Shown: positions 18,679 through 28,149 of the stretch, piece after piece
How the letters are laid out: every line of letters starts with the position of its first letter
Position numbering within the stretch: the first letter of the stretch is position 1
Source of the DNA: Ulvibacterium sp.
Lineage (GTDB): Bacteria; Bacteroidota; Bacteroidia; Flavobacteriales; Flavobacteriaceae
Reading direction: 5' to 3'
Assembly (NCBI RefSeq): GCF_028285715.1
Contig: NZ_JANQOO010000017.1
Location: 310,001 to 374,000, forward strand
DNA length: 64,000 nucleotides
Notes under the pieces: model-generated
Database searches by the model: none
The model's input: the letters and a program-made list of their open reading frames with translations, nothing else
What the model was told of the DNA's origin: nothing
Position numbers and translations under genes: made by a program

Positions 18679-18855
18679 TTTATTTATGTTCAAATGATAT
18701 CATTTAAAATCATATCAAATTAACACAAATAGGTGCCCTATTTTTAAATTTATATTTTGCTCACCTATTTTCCTATAATCTACTCATTATTATTTAATTA
18801 CAAGCATAATTTATTTTATTTTTTGTACATTTATTCGAACAAAAAATAGTAATCG

Positions 18856-20097
18856 GTGCCTTCTACCTTTGCAATATTATTCTACATTAAAGAATATCGG
18901 CTTGACAAACATGGCAAAGCTTCTATATATGCTAGGATAACAGTAAATGGGAAGCGAAGTGAGATAAGCCTTAACCGTAAAATTTTACCCTCTAAATGGA
19001 AGTTTAAAGGCGATAAATTAAAAGGCTGGAGTGCAGAAATTCAAGAATTGAATCGGCTAATGCACACGGTACGGCATCGGATAAAAGTTATACAGGAAAA
19101 GTTTATTGCCGCCGATGAGCCCTATACTTCCCTAGACATTAAGAATGCGTATCTACACAAAGACAAGAAATTCAAAATGCTGCTTGAGCTCTTTGAAGAA
19201 CACAATCAGCAAATGGAAAAATTGATAGATGTAGAATTCGCCTTAGGTACGTATAAAAGATATCAGACCACCAAAGGTCATTTATCAGAATATGTAAAAG
19301 CCGAGTATCTAAAGGAAGATATACCCATCAGAAATGTTGATTTAAAATTCATCAAAGGATTTGAATACTTTTTGAAAGCGACCAAGAACTGTAATCATAA
19401 TTCAGCTTTGAAATATGTCAACAACTTCAAAAAGATTATCCGGATGGCTGTCGCGCATGATTGGATGCTCAAAGATCCTTTTTATAATTACAAGGTGCAG
19501 TTTAAAACCGTAGAAAGGGAGTTTTTAACCAAAGACGAGCTGCAACGGCTTATCGATAAAGAAATCGAGGGTGAACGATTAGGCATTGTGAGAGATATGT
19601 TTGTGCTCTGTTGTTTTACAGGTCTTGCCTATGTTGATATTCAATCCTTGACACCAGAAGAAATTTATCAAAATGAGGAAGGTGGGTATTATATCAAATC
19701 CAAACGCTCCAAAACAGATACAGGGTTTATGATTCCGCTGTTGCCTACAGCAGCAGCCATCATTGACAAATACAAAGAACATCCCAGGGTGGTCAACAAA
19801 AACTGTGTAATACCAGTATTGAGCAATCAAAAATCCAATGCCTATCTCAAGGAAATTGCTGACCGCTGTGATATCAAAAAGAACCTGACCACCCACTTGG
19901 CGCGTCATACCTTTGCCACCACCGTCACTCTTTCCAATGGCGTGCCCATAGAAACAGTCGGAAAAATGTTAGGACACAAAAATTTGCGTACTACGCAACA
20001 CTATGCAAAAATCATTGATCAGAAAGTAGAAGAGGATATGGCCCTTTTGAAGGAGAAATTGGAGGAGAAGAAATCAAAGCAGAATTTGGCCTTATAA
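18856..20097 (+). CDS. Tyrosine recombinase (IntDOT-like integrase)
   Basis: A 413-residue site-specific recombinase. It has an N-terminal arm-binding domain with SEISLNRKILPSKW, a SAM-like core-binding domain (about 105-215), and a catalytic domain (about 220-400). Visible catalytic residues are Lys in SKRSKTDTG, His-x-x-Arg in HLARHT (about 346), His in LGHKN and the nucleophile Tyr in THHYAK-type context (QHYAKI, about 384). The first Arg is absent: the box reads CFTGLAYVD, as known for IntDOT-type enzymes of Bacteroidota. It is the first gene after attL and should catalyse integration and excision at ssrA. Confidence 0.93.
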   Translation: MPSTFAILFYIKEYRLDKHGKASIYARITVNGKRSEISLNRKILPSKWKFKGDKLKGWSAEIQELNRLMHTVRHRIKVIQEKFIAADEPYTSLDIKNAYLHKDKKFKMLLELFEEHNQQMEKLIDVEFALGTYKRYQTTKGHLSEYVKAEYLKEDIPIRNVDLKFIKGFEYFLKATKNCNHNSALKYVNNFKKIIRMAVAHDWMLKDPFYNYKVQFKTVEREFLTKDELQRLIDKEIEGERLGIVRDMFVLCCFTGLAYVDIQSLTPEEIYQNEEGGYYIKSKRSKTDTGFMIPLLPTAAAIIDKYKEHPRVVNKNCVIPVLSNQKSNAYLKEIADRCDIKKNLTTHLARHTFATTVTLSNGVPIETVGKMLGHKNLRTTQHYAKIIDQKVEEDMALLKEKLEEKKSKQNLAL

Positions 20098-20136
20098 AGG
20101 AGCAACGAACAACTTCTTAAATGCTAAATAAAATGT

Positions 20137-20460
20137 TTAAGCTTCTCTGTAAAAATTTGTAACTACAATTTCGTCAATATTTAAATCTACTAATCTGTTC
20201 TCTTGAATCACGGTTTTTATGCCCGAAATTCTAAATGAAAAAGTTCTGATCTCCTTTACAGCCCCTTCTATTTTGCTTTTTATCCAACACCTAAATGTCA
20301 TCTGGCCTGTATTAATGTTATCAAAATCTGCACAGTTCAATTCAAAGGGAAGAAAAATTTGAACGTTGATTATCTCTTCCTCGCTTCCAGGGATCTTGTA
20401 ACCCTGAAAATACTCTTTTAATTTTTCAACTAACTTACTTGTGATATCTTCTTCCATCAA
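20137..20460 (-). CDS. Small unknown protein
   Basis: A 107-residue soluble protein without signal or membrane segments. The composition is balanced, with a helical N terminus and then alternating strands (NVQIFLPFELNC, IRTFSFRISG, DEIVVTNF). I do not recognise it. It is encoded opposite to the integrase, between it and the restriction-type nuclease, and may be an accessory gene of the island. Confidence 0.5.
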   Translation of the reverse strand: MMEEDITSKLVEKLKEYFQGYKIPGSEEEIINVQIFLPFELNCADFDNINTGQMTFRCWIKSKIEGAVKEIRTFSFRISGIKTVIQENRLVDLNIDEIVVTNFYREA

Positions 20461-20620
20461 AAATTATTTAATGTGCTTTTAAGATTAGCAAAAGGCGTCC
20501 CTGGTTTATATTATTTTCCCTACTTTTTCTTATCACCGACTTTGAGCTTATTTATTTGTTGTTGCAAAGAAAGTATAGTTTTAACTAATTTGTAAAGAAT
20601 TTATTATCTATTCTAGGCAT

Positions 20621-21796
20621 ATGAAAAGTATTTCGCACTTGTGGACTAAAAACAAAAAGATATTTGAAACGAAAACCTTGTCTCAAATATTAGCTTTCAC
20701 AGGCGACGGGAGATTAACGGATGGGAATGCAACTTCTCATGAACTGAGAGATTTACTTGAACAGGTCCCTTCAAAATTGCTAATGGAGTTTTCTGAAAAC
20801 TGTTTATCTACAAAATTCGATGGGAGTGGGTTTGCATTGCAAGACATTGTTAATCAGATAGGTGTAAGGCTTGGTTTTGAAGTAAATCAAGGGCTTTATC
20901 GAGGTAAAAGAAATGGTATTGGATATGATGGCATATGGACATCAAGTGAAGGTTACTCAATTGTGGTGGAGGTAAAAACAACCGATACGTACCGAATTAA
21001 CATGAACACTATTGCCTCCTATAGAGATCGACTTATCGAGAACGCACAGATTGATAAGAGCCGTTCATCTATTCTCATTGTTGTGGGAAGAAATGATACC
21101 GGTGATTTAGAGGCGCAAATAAGAGGATCAAGACACGCTTGGGACGTTCGTCTGATTAGTACTGAATCACTGATAAAACTCTTAAAGCTTAAAGAAACCT
21201 TTAACGATACTAGAACCATTAGACAAATCAATGAACTACTAAAACCTCAAGAATATACAAGAATTGACTCGCTCATTGACCTTCTGTTTTTGACCTCAAA
21301 AGATTTGCAACTTGATGAAATTGAGGAAGATTCCGTTCCTCAAGAGGAGGTAGAAAGCTTACCCGGACCTAAGTTTAGCAGGGTAAATTTTCACAATGAA
21401 TGTATATATAAGATTCAGAAACACCTTGAATTAAATTTTAAAAAACAATCCAGAATTGCATACGATAATAAGGACAAAACTGTAGGACTAATTTGTTCCA
21501 TTTCTAAGATACATGATCCTGGAAAAAACGAAAGCTATTGGTTTTCCTTATATCCACATCAACAAGAATTTTTACAAGGATATCAGAATTCCTATATATC
21601 ATATGGCTGTGGCTCGTCAAAAAATACACTTTTAATTCCCTATGCAGAATTTGAGCCATATGTTGGTGAATTTTGGACTACAGAGAATGAGCAGCGTATG
21701 TACTATCATGTGGTTATACTTCATAGGAATAATAAGTTTTTATTGCAATTGCCGAAAGCGCAGAGCGTCTTTGACCTTTCCAAATATAAAATCTAA
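20621..21796 (+). CDS. PD-(D/E)XK restriction-endonuclease-like protein
   Basis: A 391-residue protein. The nuclease core is read from a conserved Asp in GIGYDGIW and the EVKTT motif (VVVEVKTTD, about residues 106-120), the D...E-x-K pattern of PD-(D/E)XK enzymes. It is followed by strands carrying SSILIVVGRND and a helix. The C-terminal half (about 255-391) is a separate beta-rich domain that may recognise DNA. It is convergent with the receiver-like/GHKL/methyltransferase genes, so it is the best candidate for the cutting subunit. The specificity is unknown. Confidence 0.65.
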   Translation: MKSISHLWTKNKKIFETKTLSQILAFTGDGRLTDGNATSHELRDLLEQVPSKLLMEFSENCLSTKFDGSGFALQDIVNQIGVRLGFEVNQGLYRGKRNGIGYDGIWTSSEGYSIVVEVKTTDTYRINMNTIASYRDRLIENAQIDKSRSSILIVVGRNDTGDLEAQIRGSRHAWDVRLISTESLIKLLKLKETFNDTRTIRQINELLKPQEYTRIDSLIDLLFLTSKDLQLDEIEEDSVPQEEVESLPGPKFSRVNFHNECIYKIQKHLELNFKKQSRIAYDNKDKTVGLICSISKIHDPGKNESYWFSLYPHQQEFLQGYQNSYISYGCGSSKNTLLIPYAEFEPYVGEFWTTENEQRMYYHVVILHRNNKFLLQLPKAQSVFDLSKYKI

Positions 21797-21847
21797 CCTT
21801 AATTTGATTTAAATCTCTTTAAAATTCTTCGGCCAAATTATAATTTG

Positions 21848-23176
21848 TCAGGAAACTTTACCTATTCCAGGTCTGTTTATTTGGTTCGATAATTGAGCTT
21901 GTATATCGGTAACAATTTCTCTCCTTAATTTATAGTTTGGACTAAGTCCCTGCTTTTTAAACTTTGAAATTGGTATGGACAAAATCTTTCTGAAATCAAA
22001 TATGAAAAATCTAAACTGTCCTTCAATTTCAAAGACTACTTTTTCCGAATACAGAAAGACAGGACCTGGACTTTTTATTTTTTCCTCGTGTTTTTTCGGC
22101 AAGGCCACACCATAAATAAATCTCATATAATCTTTAGATTGAGCATAATCGCAAACTGGAGTAATATCTAACATTAATTCCCACGGTTTATCATCAAGTA
22201 TTTCTTTAATATATGCCTGTTTTAGCTCATTAGCCCGGCCTATCACAACATATTGATCAATTATTTGCTTTACTATTGTTCTTTTTCTCTTATTGATAAA
22301 AAGATTACCCTGTTCTAAAATGCTAGATTTACTGTTCTCCTTTGATAAATGAATTTTCGTATTTAACCGAATTACAGCATTCTGATCTACTTTCCCCTTT
22401 GTGATAGAGTCAATATCCCCAAGTCCCCTAATCTTTATGAGATTTTCAATTTCTTCATGTAAAATATTATTTGATAATAAAAGGGCCTTTTCAAGACGTT
22501 GTGATGCTGAAGAACTTTGAATTTCTTCCTCACCGATTATTGCCTTAGCTAGTTGGTATAGGATCGTCTTTGTTTCGGCATTCCAATTTGAATCAAAATT
22601 GTAGCTCGAGATATAGTTTATTAATTCACCTGTAGCATCATGAACAATGTTTTCATATTGCATAAAATTTAGAAGCACAGATTGTCGAGAAAGTTTCTCA
22701 GGAATGTCAGAAGCTAATTTTATATCTCCTCCTTCGTCTAAGACCCATTTATCTATATCTGTATCAAAATGCATATAATCTGACTTAGACAAATAAAGTA
22801 TTTTAACAGGTGCTATTTTCTCAAGAATCTTACCTTTTTTGAATAATTCTTCCAATGGAGAAGTGTAGTCATCCTCAGAAGCATGTTTACTCCAAGCAAC
22901 TATTATATAGGGTGACGGATTGACAACCACAATCCTTTTTAATATCGATGCGACAGTACTAATTGCCAGCTTAGGATTTGAACCTTCCGTTATCTGTAGA
23001 TCTAAAAAAATAATTCTCACAGAGTTAGTAGGGTTGTCCGGTAATTTGTCCATCTCTCCAGAAAAATAATTATATGGAATTCGGTTTCTAGAAAGAAAAT
23101 CTACAATTGGACTAATTTCCTCATACCGATTATCAACCAATACTATTCTACCGTTAGTTGGAAGCTTCATGTACAT
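21848..23176 (-). CDS. Response-regulator-receiver-like protein with long unknown C terminus
   Basis: A 442-residue protein. The first 115 or so residues look like a receiver domain: RIVLVDNR at the first strand, IIFLDLQI with a candidate phospho-accepting Asp (about 57), and YIIVAWSKH as the fourth strand. The usual acidic pair is weakened (VDNR). The remaining 300 residues are mostly helical and match no family known to me. Its start directly abuts the stop of the GHKL gene. Pairing with a protein bearing a histidine-kinase-like domain suggests signal transfer inside this restriction locus. Confidence 0.6.
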   Translation of the reverse strand: MYMKLPTNGRIVLVDNRYEEISPIVDFLSRNRIPYNYFSGEMDKLPDNPTNSVRIIFLDLQITEGSNPKLAISTVASILKRIVVVNPSPYIIVAWSKHASEDDYTSPLEELFKKGKILEKIAPVKILYLSKSDYMHFDTDIDKWVLDEGGDIKLASDIPEKLSRQSVLLNFMQYENIVHDATGELINYISSYNFDSNWNAETKTILYQLAKAIIGEEEIQSSSASQRLEKALLLSNNILHEEIENLIKIRGLGDIDSITKGKVDQNAVIRLNTKIHLSKENSKSSILEQGNLFINKRKRTIVKQIIDQYVVIGRANELKQAYIKEILDDKPWELMLDITPVCDYAQSKDYMRFIYGVALPKKHEEKIKSPGPVFLYSEKVVFEIEGQFRFFIFDFRKILSIPISKFKKQGLSPNYKLRREIVTDIQAQLSNQINRPGIGKVS

Positions 23177-25309
23177 TCATTTTTTAAATCCTAGGGCAAT
23201 AATCGCACCTTCTTTGAAGTCGTGCGGTATTTCAAAGTCATTCACATCCGGAAACCATAATTTTCCTTTGTGAGCAGCCATTATTTCAGAAGCAATGTGA
23301 AGACCAAGTCCCATTCCTCCGGGTTTTCCAGAAACAAACGGCTCTAAAATTTCATCCGTGGGTAGTAAAAATCCTGTTCCATTATCCGCAATAATCAAAT
23401 TAACGAACCCTGGCTCCGATTCCGAGATATCAAAAAACAGTTTTTTTTCTTCCCGTCCTGCTTTATCCAACCAGAAAATCGAGTTATCTATCAAATTCAT
23501 TAAACTACCTATCAAGAGACTTTTAGCAATTCTAACCTTTATCCCAGACTTCAAACTTAGATAACCCTTTACTATCTCAATTTTATGTGATGATAATCTA
23601 TACTCTGTGTTAAAAATTGCCTGATCTATGACCCCCCTTAAATCCTCATTTGTTCTGGTAGATTTTCTGATTATTTCTGAGTACCCATCAATCAAAGATG
23701 ATAAATGTCTTACTAGTTTTAGAACTCTTTCAGAACCTTTTTCTGCCTTCAAAACTTTTTGAACCTCAATTATGATTTTCTCGACCTCATGAACAACAAC
23801 ACTAAGACTTAATCCGGCACCAGCTGCTTTTAGAAGATTATTATTTATTCGTTGATAATCGTTTTCAATTTTAACAAGGTATTTGTTTATTGTAGATCGT
23901 ATTTCTTCATCTTCAACCTCTTTATCAACAAATCCCTTTAGCTCACCCAAAATTTGCAATACAGGCTCAGATTTTCGGGTGGGTCCATAAACTTCCTTAA
24001 GCCTTCTTTTATCCTGAAATCTAAAGTTTTCTATTAACTCCATACCATGTATGACGGCATCCTTAAAAAAGCTATACGCCTCATTTTCTACAAATCCTTC
24101 CCTGTTCGTTTTTTCGACTAAATCTGTACTTGAGTGACGATCTAAGTAAACCGCCCCGATAATAATATTCTTACTTATTCTTTTGGAAGGATCGTTTACC
24201 CTTCTTTGGTTCATGTCCAACCAGTCATTTTCTGGTTCTCCATAATCATAAACACGCATGCCATTTCTAAATACCTTTACACCTCCATTATAATTTAGGT
24301 ATCCATTGAAAGAGCTTTTCTCTAGTTGCATTCCAAGTCTAAAAACAAAACTATCTCTATCAAATATAAACCCCTTAAATCGAATTTTGCCTATAGCATA
24401 TTTTGATAGTGAAAAAAGTTTTTTATCAGAATCTTTAAGTTCTAGAAACTTGGAAACGATATCATCATTTTCGTTGAGTGTTCTCCCAGATACTCTATTC
24501 ATTGTATCCCAGGGCTTAAATGAGTACTTAAATCTTGTAATCTTGCTGCCTTCCATTTCAATCTCAAAATAAAAAAGAGAATACTCCTTTATATCTTTCC
24601 AAGGCAGTAATCCTTCAAACCAACCGGGCTTATCGAGAATTTCGAAGTTAGCTTTAAAAGAATCGTCTGCTTCGAATGGCGAAGTCATAGAGTTGATTGA
24701 TCTTTTAACACTTCTGGCCACCCCCCTTTTCCAAAGATTTTGGAGTTTGGAAATCACAATATTTGTTCCAGTCGCTCCGTCTTTGAAAAACTCTGGTATC
24801 CTTCTAACTATCAGTTTTACAGGCACATCCTCCAAATACTTATGTTCATCCAGTACCTCCCAATTGATTCTTACCACTACTTCAGGATTATCTTCCATTT
24901 TAGTAGTCATTTCAATATGATTGCCAAGCTTGTGAACACCAAAGCGACCAATACCCTTTTCTCCGATTGGTAATCTTTTATATTTGGGTGTCACCTCTTT
25001 CCTATCAAATTTTTTTGATTTAAAGTCGCTGCCAGGTTCCATCCAAACGTCTTCAACAATTTTAGCGCTCATCCCAAACCCGTCATCTTCAATAATAATT
25101 ACTCCTTTTTCATCAGAATCAACGTTTTCCATATATATATCGACCTTACTAGCATCGGCATCATAAGAATTCTTCACCAACTCGATTAATGCTATACTTT
25201 CATTCTTAATTAACTGATCTCCTAGTTGTTTTAAAAGTCTTGCTCTTGGCCGGAACTTAACAGAAATTTCAAGTTCACCGGACTGATTATTTTTTATTAA
25301 ATCACTCAT
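23177..25309 (-). CDS. Protein with two GHKL ATPase domains (MutL/Hsp90-like plus histidine-kinase-like)
   Basis: A 710-residue protein. The N-terminal GHKL ATPase (about 15-200) shows ELVKNSYDAD (N box), IEDDGFGMS (G1) and GEKGIGRFG (G2), as in MutL/Hsp90/MORC-like ATPases. A middle region of about 300 residues is unassigned. The C-terminal third looks like a sensor kinase: a His-containing helix SVVVHEVEKI (about 500), then LIDNS, IADNGTG and GGMGLGLHIASEI (about 610-690). Two GHKL modules in one chain are unusual. It lies between the methyltransferase and a receiver-like gene. I infer ATP-driven control of the nuclease or DNA sensing. Confidence 0.75.
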   Translation of the reverse strand: MSDLIKNNQSGELEISVKFRPRARLLKQLGDQLIKNESIALIELVKNSYDADASKVDIYMENVDSDEKGVIIIEDDGFGMSAKIVEDVWMEPGSDFKSKKFDRKEVTPKYKRLPIGEKGIGRFGVHKLGNHIEMTTKMEDNPEVVVRINWEVLDEHKYLEDVPVKLIVRRIPEFFKDGATGTNIVISKLQNLWKRGVARSVKRSINSMTSPFEADDSFKANFEILDKPGWFEGLLPWKDIKEYSLFYFEIEMEGSKITRFKYSFKPWDTMNRVSGRTLNENDDIVSKFLELKDSDKKLFSLSKYAIGKIRFKGFIFDRDSFVFRLGMQLEKSSFNGYLNYNGGVKVFRNGMRVYDYGEPENDWLDMNQRRVNDPSKRISKNIIIGAVYLDRHSSTDLVEKTNREGFVENEAYSFFKDAVIHGMELIENFRFQDKRRLKEVYGPTRKSEPVLQILGELKGFVDKEVEDEEIRSTINKYLVKIENDYQRINNNLLKAAGAGLSLSVVVHEVEKIIIEVQKVLKAEKGSERVLKLVRHLSSLIDGYSEIIRKSTRTNEDLRGVIDQAIFNTEYRLSSHKIEIVKGYLSLKSGIKVRIAKSLLIGSLMNLIDNSIFWLDKAGREEKKLFFDISESEPGFVNLIIADNGTGFLLPTDEILEPFVSGKPGGMGLGLHIASEIMAAHKGKLWFPDVNDFEIPHDFKEGAIIALGFKK

Positions 25310-25384
25310 ACATACATTTGTTGGATATCACTATTATTTAACTCTCCCATTCCGATCCCGGATTTTGACATGCTTATTTTGCTA

Positions 25385-26995
25385 TTATCTTAGAGTTGCC
25401 AATTGTAGGTTTTCGTGTTCATTGGTTTTTATTACTTGAAAAACATCACTTACAATTCTCGCAATTGCGCTAGCAAGAATTGGAGGAACCGCATTTCCAA
25501 CCTGAATAAATTGTTGTGTTCTGGGCCCACAGAAATAGTAGTTATCTGGAAACGTCTGAATTCTGGCGGCCTCTCTTACCGTTAAACTTCTGCATTGAGA
25601 TGGATCATAGTGAATAAAGTAATGACCATCTTGGGATATGTGGCTTGTTATAGTCCTAGAAGGCCTATTTTTTACTTGAACTTTAAATCGATCTGGAAAT
25701 TTACTTGTTACTGTTCCGTCCTTTTCAAAAACATTTTTGTGATTTGGAAGAAGGGCAATTGGAAAATCTTTGAGCTGAGGGGAAATCCCCTTAACCTTTG
25801 CGTAACAGGAAACAAAGAAATAGCGTATTAAATCACTCTCCATATGACCGCGTGACTTATGATTGCAAACGCCGTTAAGCTTTAAATCCACAAACCATTC
25901 CGAATTGTATTTAGCCACAATTTTTTTTGACTTTATGAATTCACTTCCCGTTCCTTTTTGCGGCAACCTAATGAATTTCAGTTGTTTAATGATTTCTTTC
26001 CTTACCTCCTCGTCAACTTCTTTAAGAATATTGTTATTCTTGATATTCACAATTGTTTTCTTCCAAGCCGTACCACTATCTGAAATCTTTGAAAGGGCAC
26101 CTCTTAATCTTGGAAGACCGGAGAGTACTTGAGAGATGTTTACTTTCTCACAGGTTTCTAGAATATCCGGCACGATATCTAAGTCTTTTCTAATACCTAA
26201 AAGTATAACCCTATGCCTTGCCTGAGGGACGCCATAGTTCTCACAATAAATTACATAATCTTTTTGCTTAAGTATGGGATAACCTTTACTGTCAAATTCA
26301 GGTTTAACTACTAACGAGTAGATTTTATAGCCTGGACATTCAAGCAACTCGCCATTTTGTTTGAAATCTGATTGGTAAGCCTTTACAGGGTCAACCAAAT
26401 CCTTTAAGATTTTGGTAAAAACTGGACTTTCTTTTGTCGCCGCGGATAGTATTCCTTTAACATTCTCCATTACAAAAACCGTCGGGTTGTGTATAGCTAA
26501 AATCCTTAAATACTGTTTATAAAGACCTACTCGTTCATCGGTGGATTCATCCAAAAGCACTTCTTGTCTTCTATTCCTACCAGCTACGGAATAAGCTTGA
26601 CAAGGAGGTCCTCCTATAAGCAGCCAGTCATTCTTCCCGTTAAGAGCAGATTGAATTTTTTTATCGACTAGTGAATTAGAAACGGCGTCCTTTCCTTCAC
26701 CTAAAGTAGCCAGCCATGCCTCATCTTGAGCCTTTTTATGTTGTTCCGGCCACTGTTCGTATAAAGTTTTTAATGATATTTCTTTTCTTAAGAATTTATA
26801 ATAATCATCGGGTGCCTTTCCAGAATCAAATTGTCTGAAAAAACTTCTTAGAGATAGTGTTTTGTGAGCGTTAATGTCCTTTTCAATGGACAAGACAATC
26901 TTAAATAGCCGTTCTTTTTCAGAATTAAAAAGATTGGAAAATCCTTCACCCAAACCTCCGGGCCCTGCGAATATATCAATTACCGGTATTGCCAA
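25385..26995 (-). CDS. C5-cytosine DNA methyltransferase
   Basis: A 536-residue enzyme beginning at TTG. Motif I is IDIFAGPGGLGEGF (about 6-19), motif IV is GGPPCQAYS with the catalytic Cys near 134, motif VI is ENVKG (about 177), motif VIII is QARHRVILLG (about 257), and motifs IX-X are near RSLTVREAARIQTFPDNY and QVGNAVPP at the C terminus. The large gap between VIII and IX holds the target-recognition region. It transfers a methyl group from SAM to cytosine to protect host DNA. The gene start overlaps the decayed vsr remnant upstream, and the GHKL gene follows. Confidence 0.93.
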   Translation of the reverse strand: MAIPVIDIFAGPGGLGEGFSNLFNSEKERLFKIVLSIEKDINAHKTLSLRSFFRQFDSGKAPDDYYKFLRKEISLKTLYEQWPEQHKKAQDEAWLATLGEGKDAVSNSLVDKKIQSALNGKNDWLLIGGPPCQAYSVAGRNRRQEVLLDESTDERVGLYKQYLRILAIHNPTVFVMENVKGILSAATKESPVFTKILKDLVDPVKAYQSDFKQNGELLECPGYKIYSLVVKPEFDSKGYPILKQKDYVIYCENYGVPQARHRVILLGIRKDLDIVPDILETCEKVNISQVLSGLPRLRGALSKISDSGTAWKKTIVNIKNNNILKEVDEEVRKEIIKQLKFIRLPQKGTGSEFIKSKKIVAKYNSEWFVDLKLNGVCNHKSRGHMESDLIRYFFVSCYAKVKGISPQLKDFPIALLPNHKNVFEKDGTVTSKFPDRFKVQVKNRPSRTITSHISQDGHYFIHYDPSQCRSLTVREAARIQTFPDNYYFCGPRTQQFIQVGNAVPPILASAIARIVSDVFQVIKTNEHENLQLATLR

Positions 26996-27407
26996 ATTTT
27001 AAATCTTTTATCAAATTTTTCAAGGTCAATTCCTTAAGCCCTGACTTCAATTCTCATCCGTGTATTACTATGACCCGCTAACCTAAATTTTTGAGTTTTA
27101 GTTCATTTTCTTCATCTCTTTGCCTGGTCTCAGCTATCTTTTCTGACCACCATTCAGTACGGGTTTTGGGCAGTACAAAATATTCACAGTCTTCATGGCC
27201 ATGCCAAAAGCCACCTTGAACCATCATAACTGAGTTGAACTTCTTTAAAACGATATCTGGCTTACCAGGGAGCCCCAGGTCGTGTAACCTATATCTAAAT
27301 CCCTGGCTATAAAGAAATTTTCTAATAAGCATCTCAGGTTTAGTATTCTTACCCTTGATTTGGCTCATATTGTAAGACCTGAAAGCAGGCTGATGAACGT
27401 TAGTCAT
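26976..27407 (-). pseudogene. Vsr-type mismatch endonuclease, C terminus broken by two stops
   Basis: The first 109 codons encode a typical very-short-patch-repair nuclease: MSQIKGKNTKPE, the metal Asp in GKPDIV, GFWHGHEDC and the late Asp in RQRDEEN. Family members continue with GW(K/R)VIVIWECEL. Here the frame continues after a TAG (27078-27080) as RVIVIHG, then TGA (27054-27056), then ELK and a helix, ending at 26976 after 143 codons. The TAG stands where Trp is expected and the TGA where Cys is expected. The gene therefore seems recently inactivated or shortened. Vsr repairs T:G mismatches left by 5-methylcytosine deamination. Confidence 0.8.
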
Positions 27408-27489
27408 ATTTATGGTTTTAATAGTCTAAAAAGCCAAGTTGAATAAAATCAAATAACTCCCAGATGACCCCAAAGAGCCAAGCTTGTTT

Positions 27490-27705
27490 TCAAAAATTAA
27501 TCAAGGCTGATAAAGGCAAATCCAAAGCTTTAGAAATTTCTAGAAGCGTATAGATTGTCGGATTCACTTTGCCGTTCTCCAATTTTTCCAAAGCCTGTCT
27601 ATCTTTCCCACAGGCTCTTGCCAAATCAGATTGTGTCCAGCTCTTCTGAGTCCTTAATTCGACAATACGCTGTCCCACCCTCTTTTTAAGTTCCTCCTTT
27701 GTCAC
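27490..27705 (-). CDS. XRE-family helix-turn-helix regulator
   Basis: A 71-residue single-domain protein (KKRVGQRIVELRTQKSW, QSDLARACGKDRQALEKLE, PTIYTLLEISKAL) with the five-helix XRE fold. Its size and position upstream of a methyltransferase fit restriction-modification controller proteins. Two inverted repeats built from TATGACA lie just upstream in the divergent promoter region (27727 and 27780) and are likely operators. It would time expression of the methyltransferase, nuclease and neighbours. Confidence 0.85.
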   Translation of the reverse strand: MTKEELKKRVGQRIVELRTQKSWTQSDLARACGKDRQALEKLENGKVNPTIYTLLEISKALDLPLSALINF

Positions 27706-27726
27706 CGAACAAATGTCACCTTATTA

Positions 27727-27744
27727 TATGACAATGTTGTCATA
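27727..27744. promoter_or_regulatory. Inverted-repeat operator 1 of XRE regulator
   Basis: TATGACAA-TG-TTGTCATA: 8-bp perfect arms with a 2-base spacer, 22 bases upstream of the XRE start. It shares the TATGACA half-site with operator 2. Confidence 0.7.
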
Positions 27745-27779
27745 CTAAAATTTGACAAAAGATAGGTTTTACGTATGTT

Positions 27780-27799
27780 TGTCATACATTTATATGACA
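27780..27799. promoter_or_regulatory. Inverted-repeat operator 2 of XRE regulator
   Basis: TGTCATA-CATTTA-TATGACA: 7-bp perfect arms with a 6-base spacer, 17 bases upstream of the divergent gene at 27817. An unpaired TTTGACA half-site lies between the two operators. Confidence 0.65.
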
Positions 27800-27816
27800 T
27801 CTGAAGCTACCCAAAT

Positions 27817-28149
27817 ATGGAAAACCAAGAAATCAACACGCTTAAAGGATTAGAGTTTCTCGCTAAGGAACATTTCCAAATGCTAAAATTTGATAAAAAC
27901 ACCGGTAAGTTCTACGTCAACCATTTACCACTGGATGGTTACCAGAACCTCTTTTTTACACTTCGTGCCTTAATTAATATTTGCGTTATGGCACTGGATA
28001 CCAAAGATTTTTCCAATACTCAAGTGATACAGCCAGAGGTCCATGTCCAAACCGTGCTAGAGCTGGCTGTTAAACTTATCCCCTTTGAGGAAGGGGAATT
28101 CTTGGATGCTATGGCAGAACTGCTCGTGAATAAAAAGGAAATAGAATAA
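27817..28149 (+). CDS. Small unknown protein divergent from XRE regulator
   Basis: A 110-residue soluble, mostly helical protein (LKGLEFLAKEHFQMLKFD, QNLFFTLRALINICVMALD, acidic C terminus). No family is recognised. It starts 17 bases after an inverted repeat made of the same half-site as the XRE operator, so it is probably under the same controller. It could be an accessory or protective factor of the restriction locus; this is inference from position only. Confidence 0.6.
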   Translation: MENQEINTLKGLEFLAKEHFQMLKFDKNTGKFYVNHLPLDGYQNLFFTLRALINICVMALDTKDFSNTQVIQPEVHVQTVLELAVKLIPFEEGEFLDAMAELLVNKKEIE

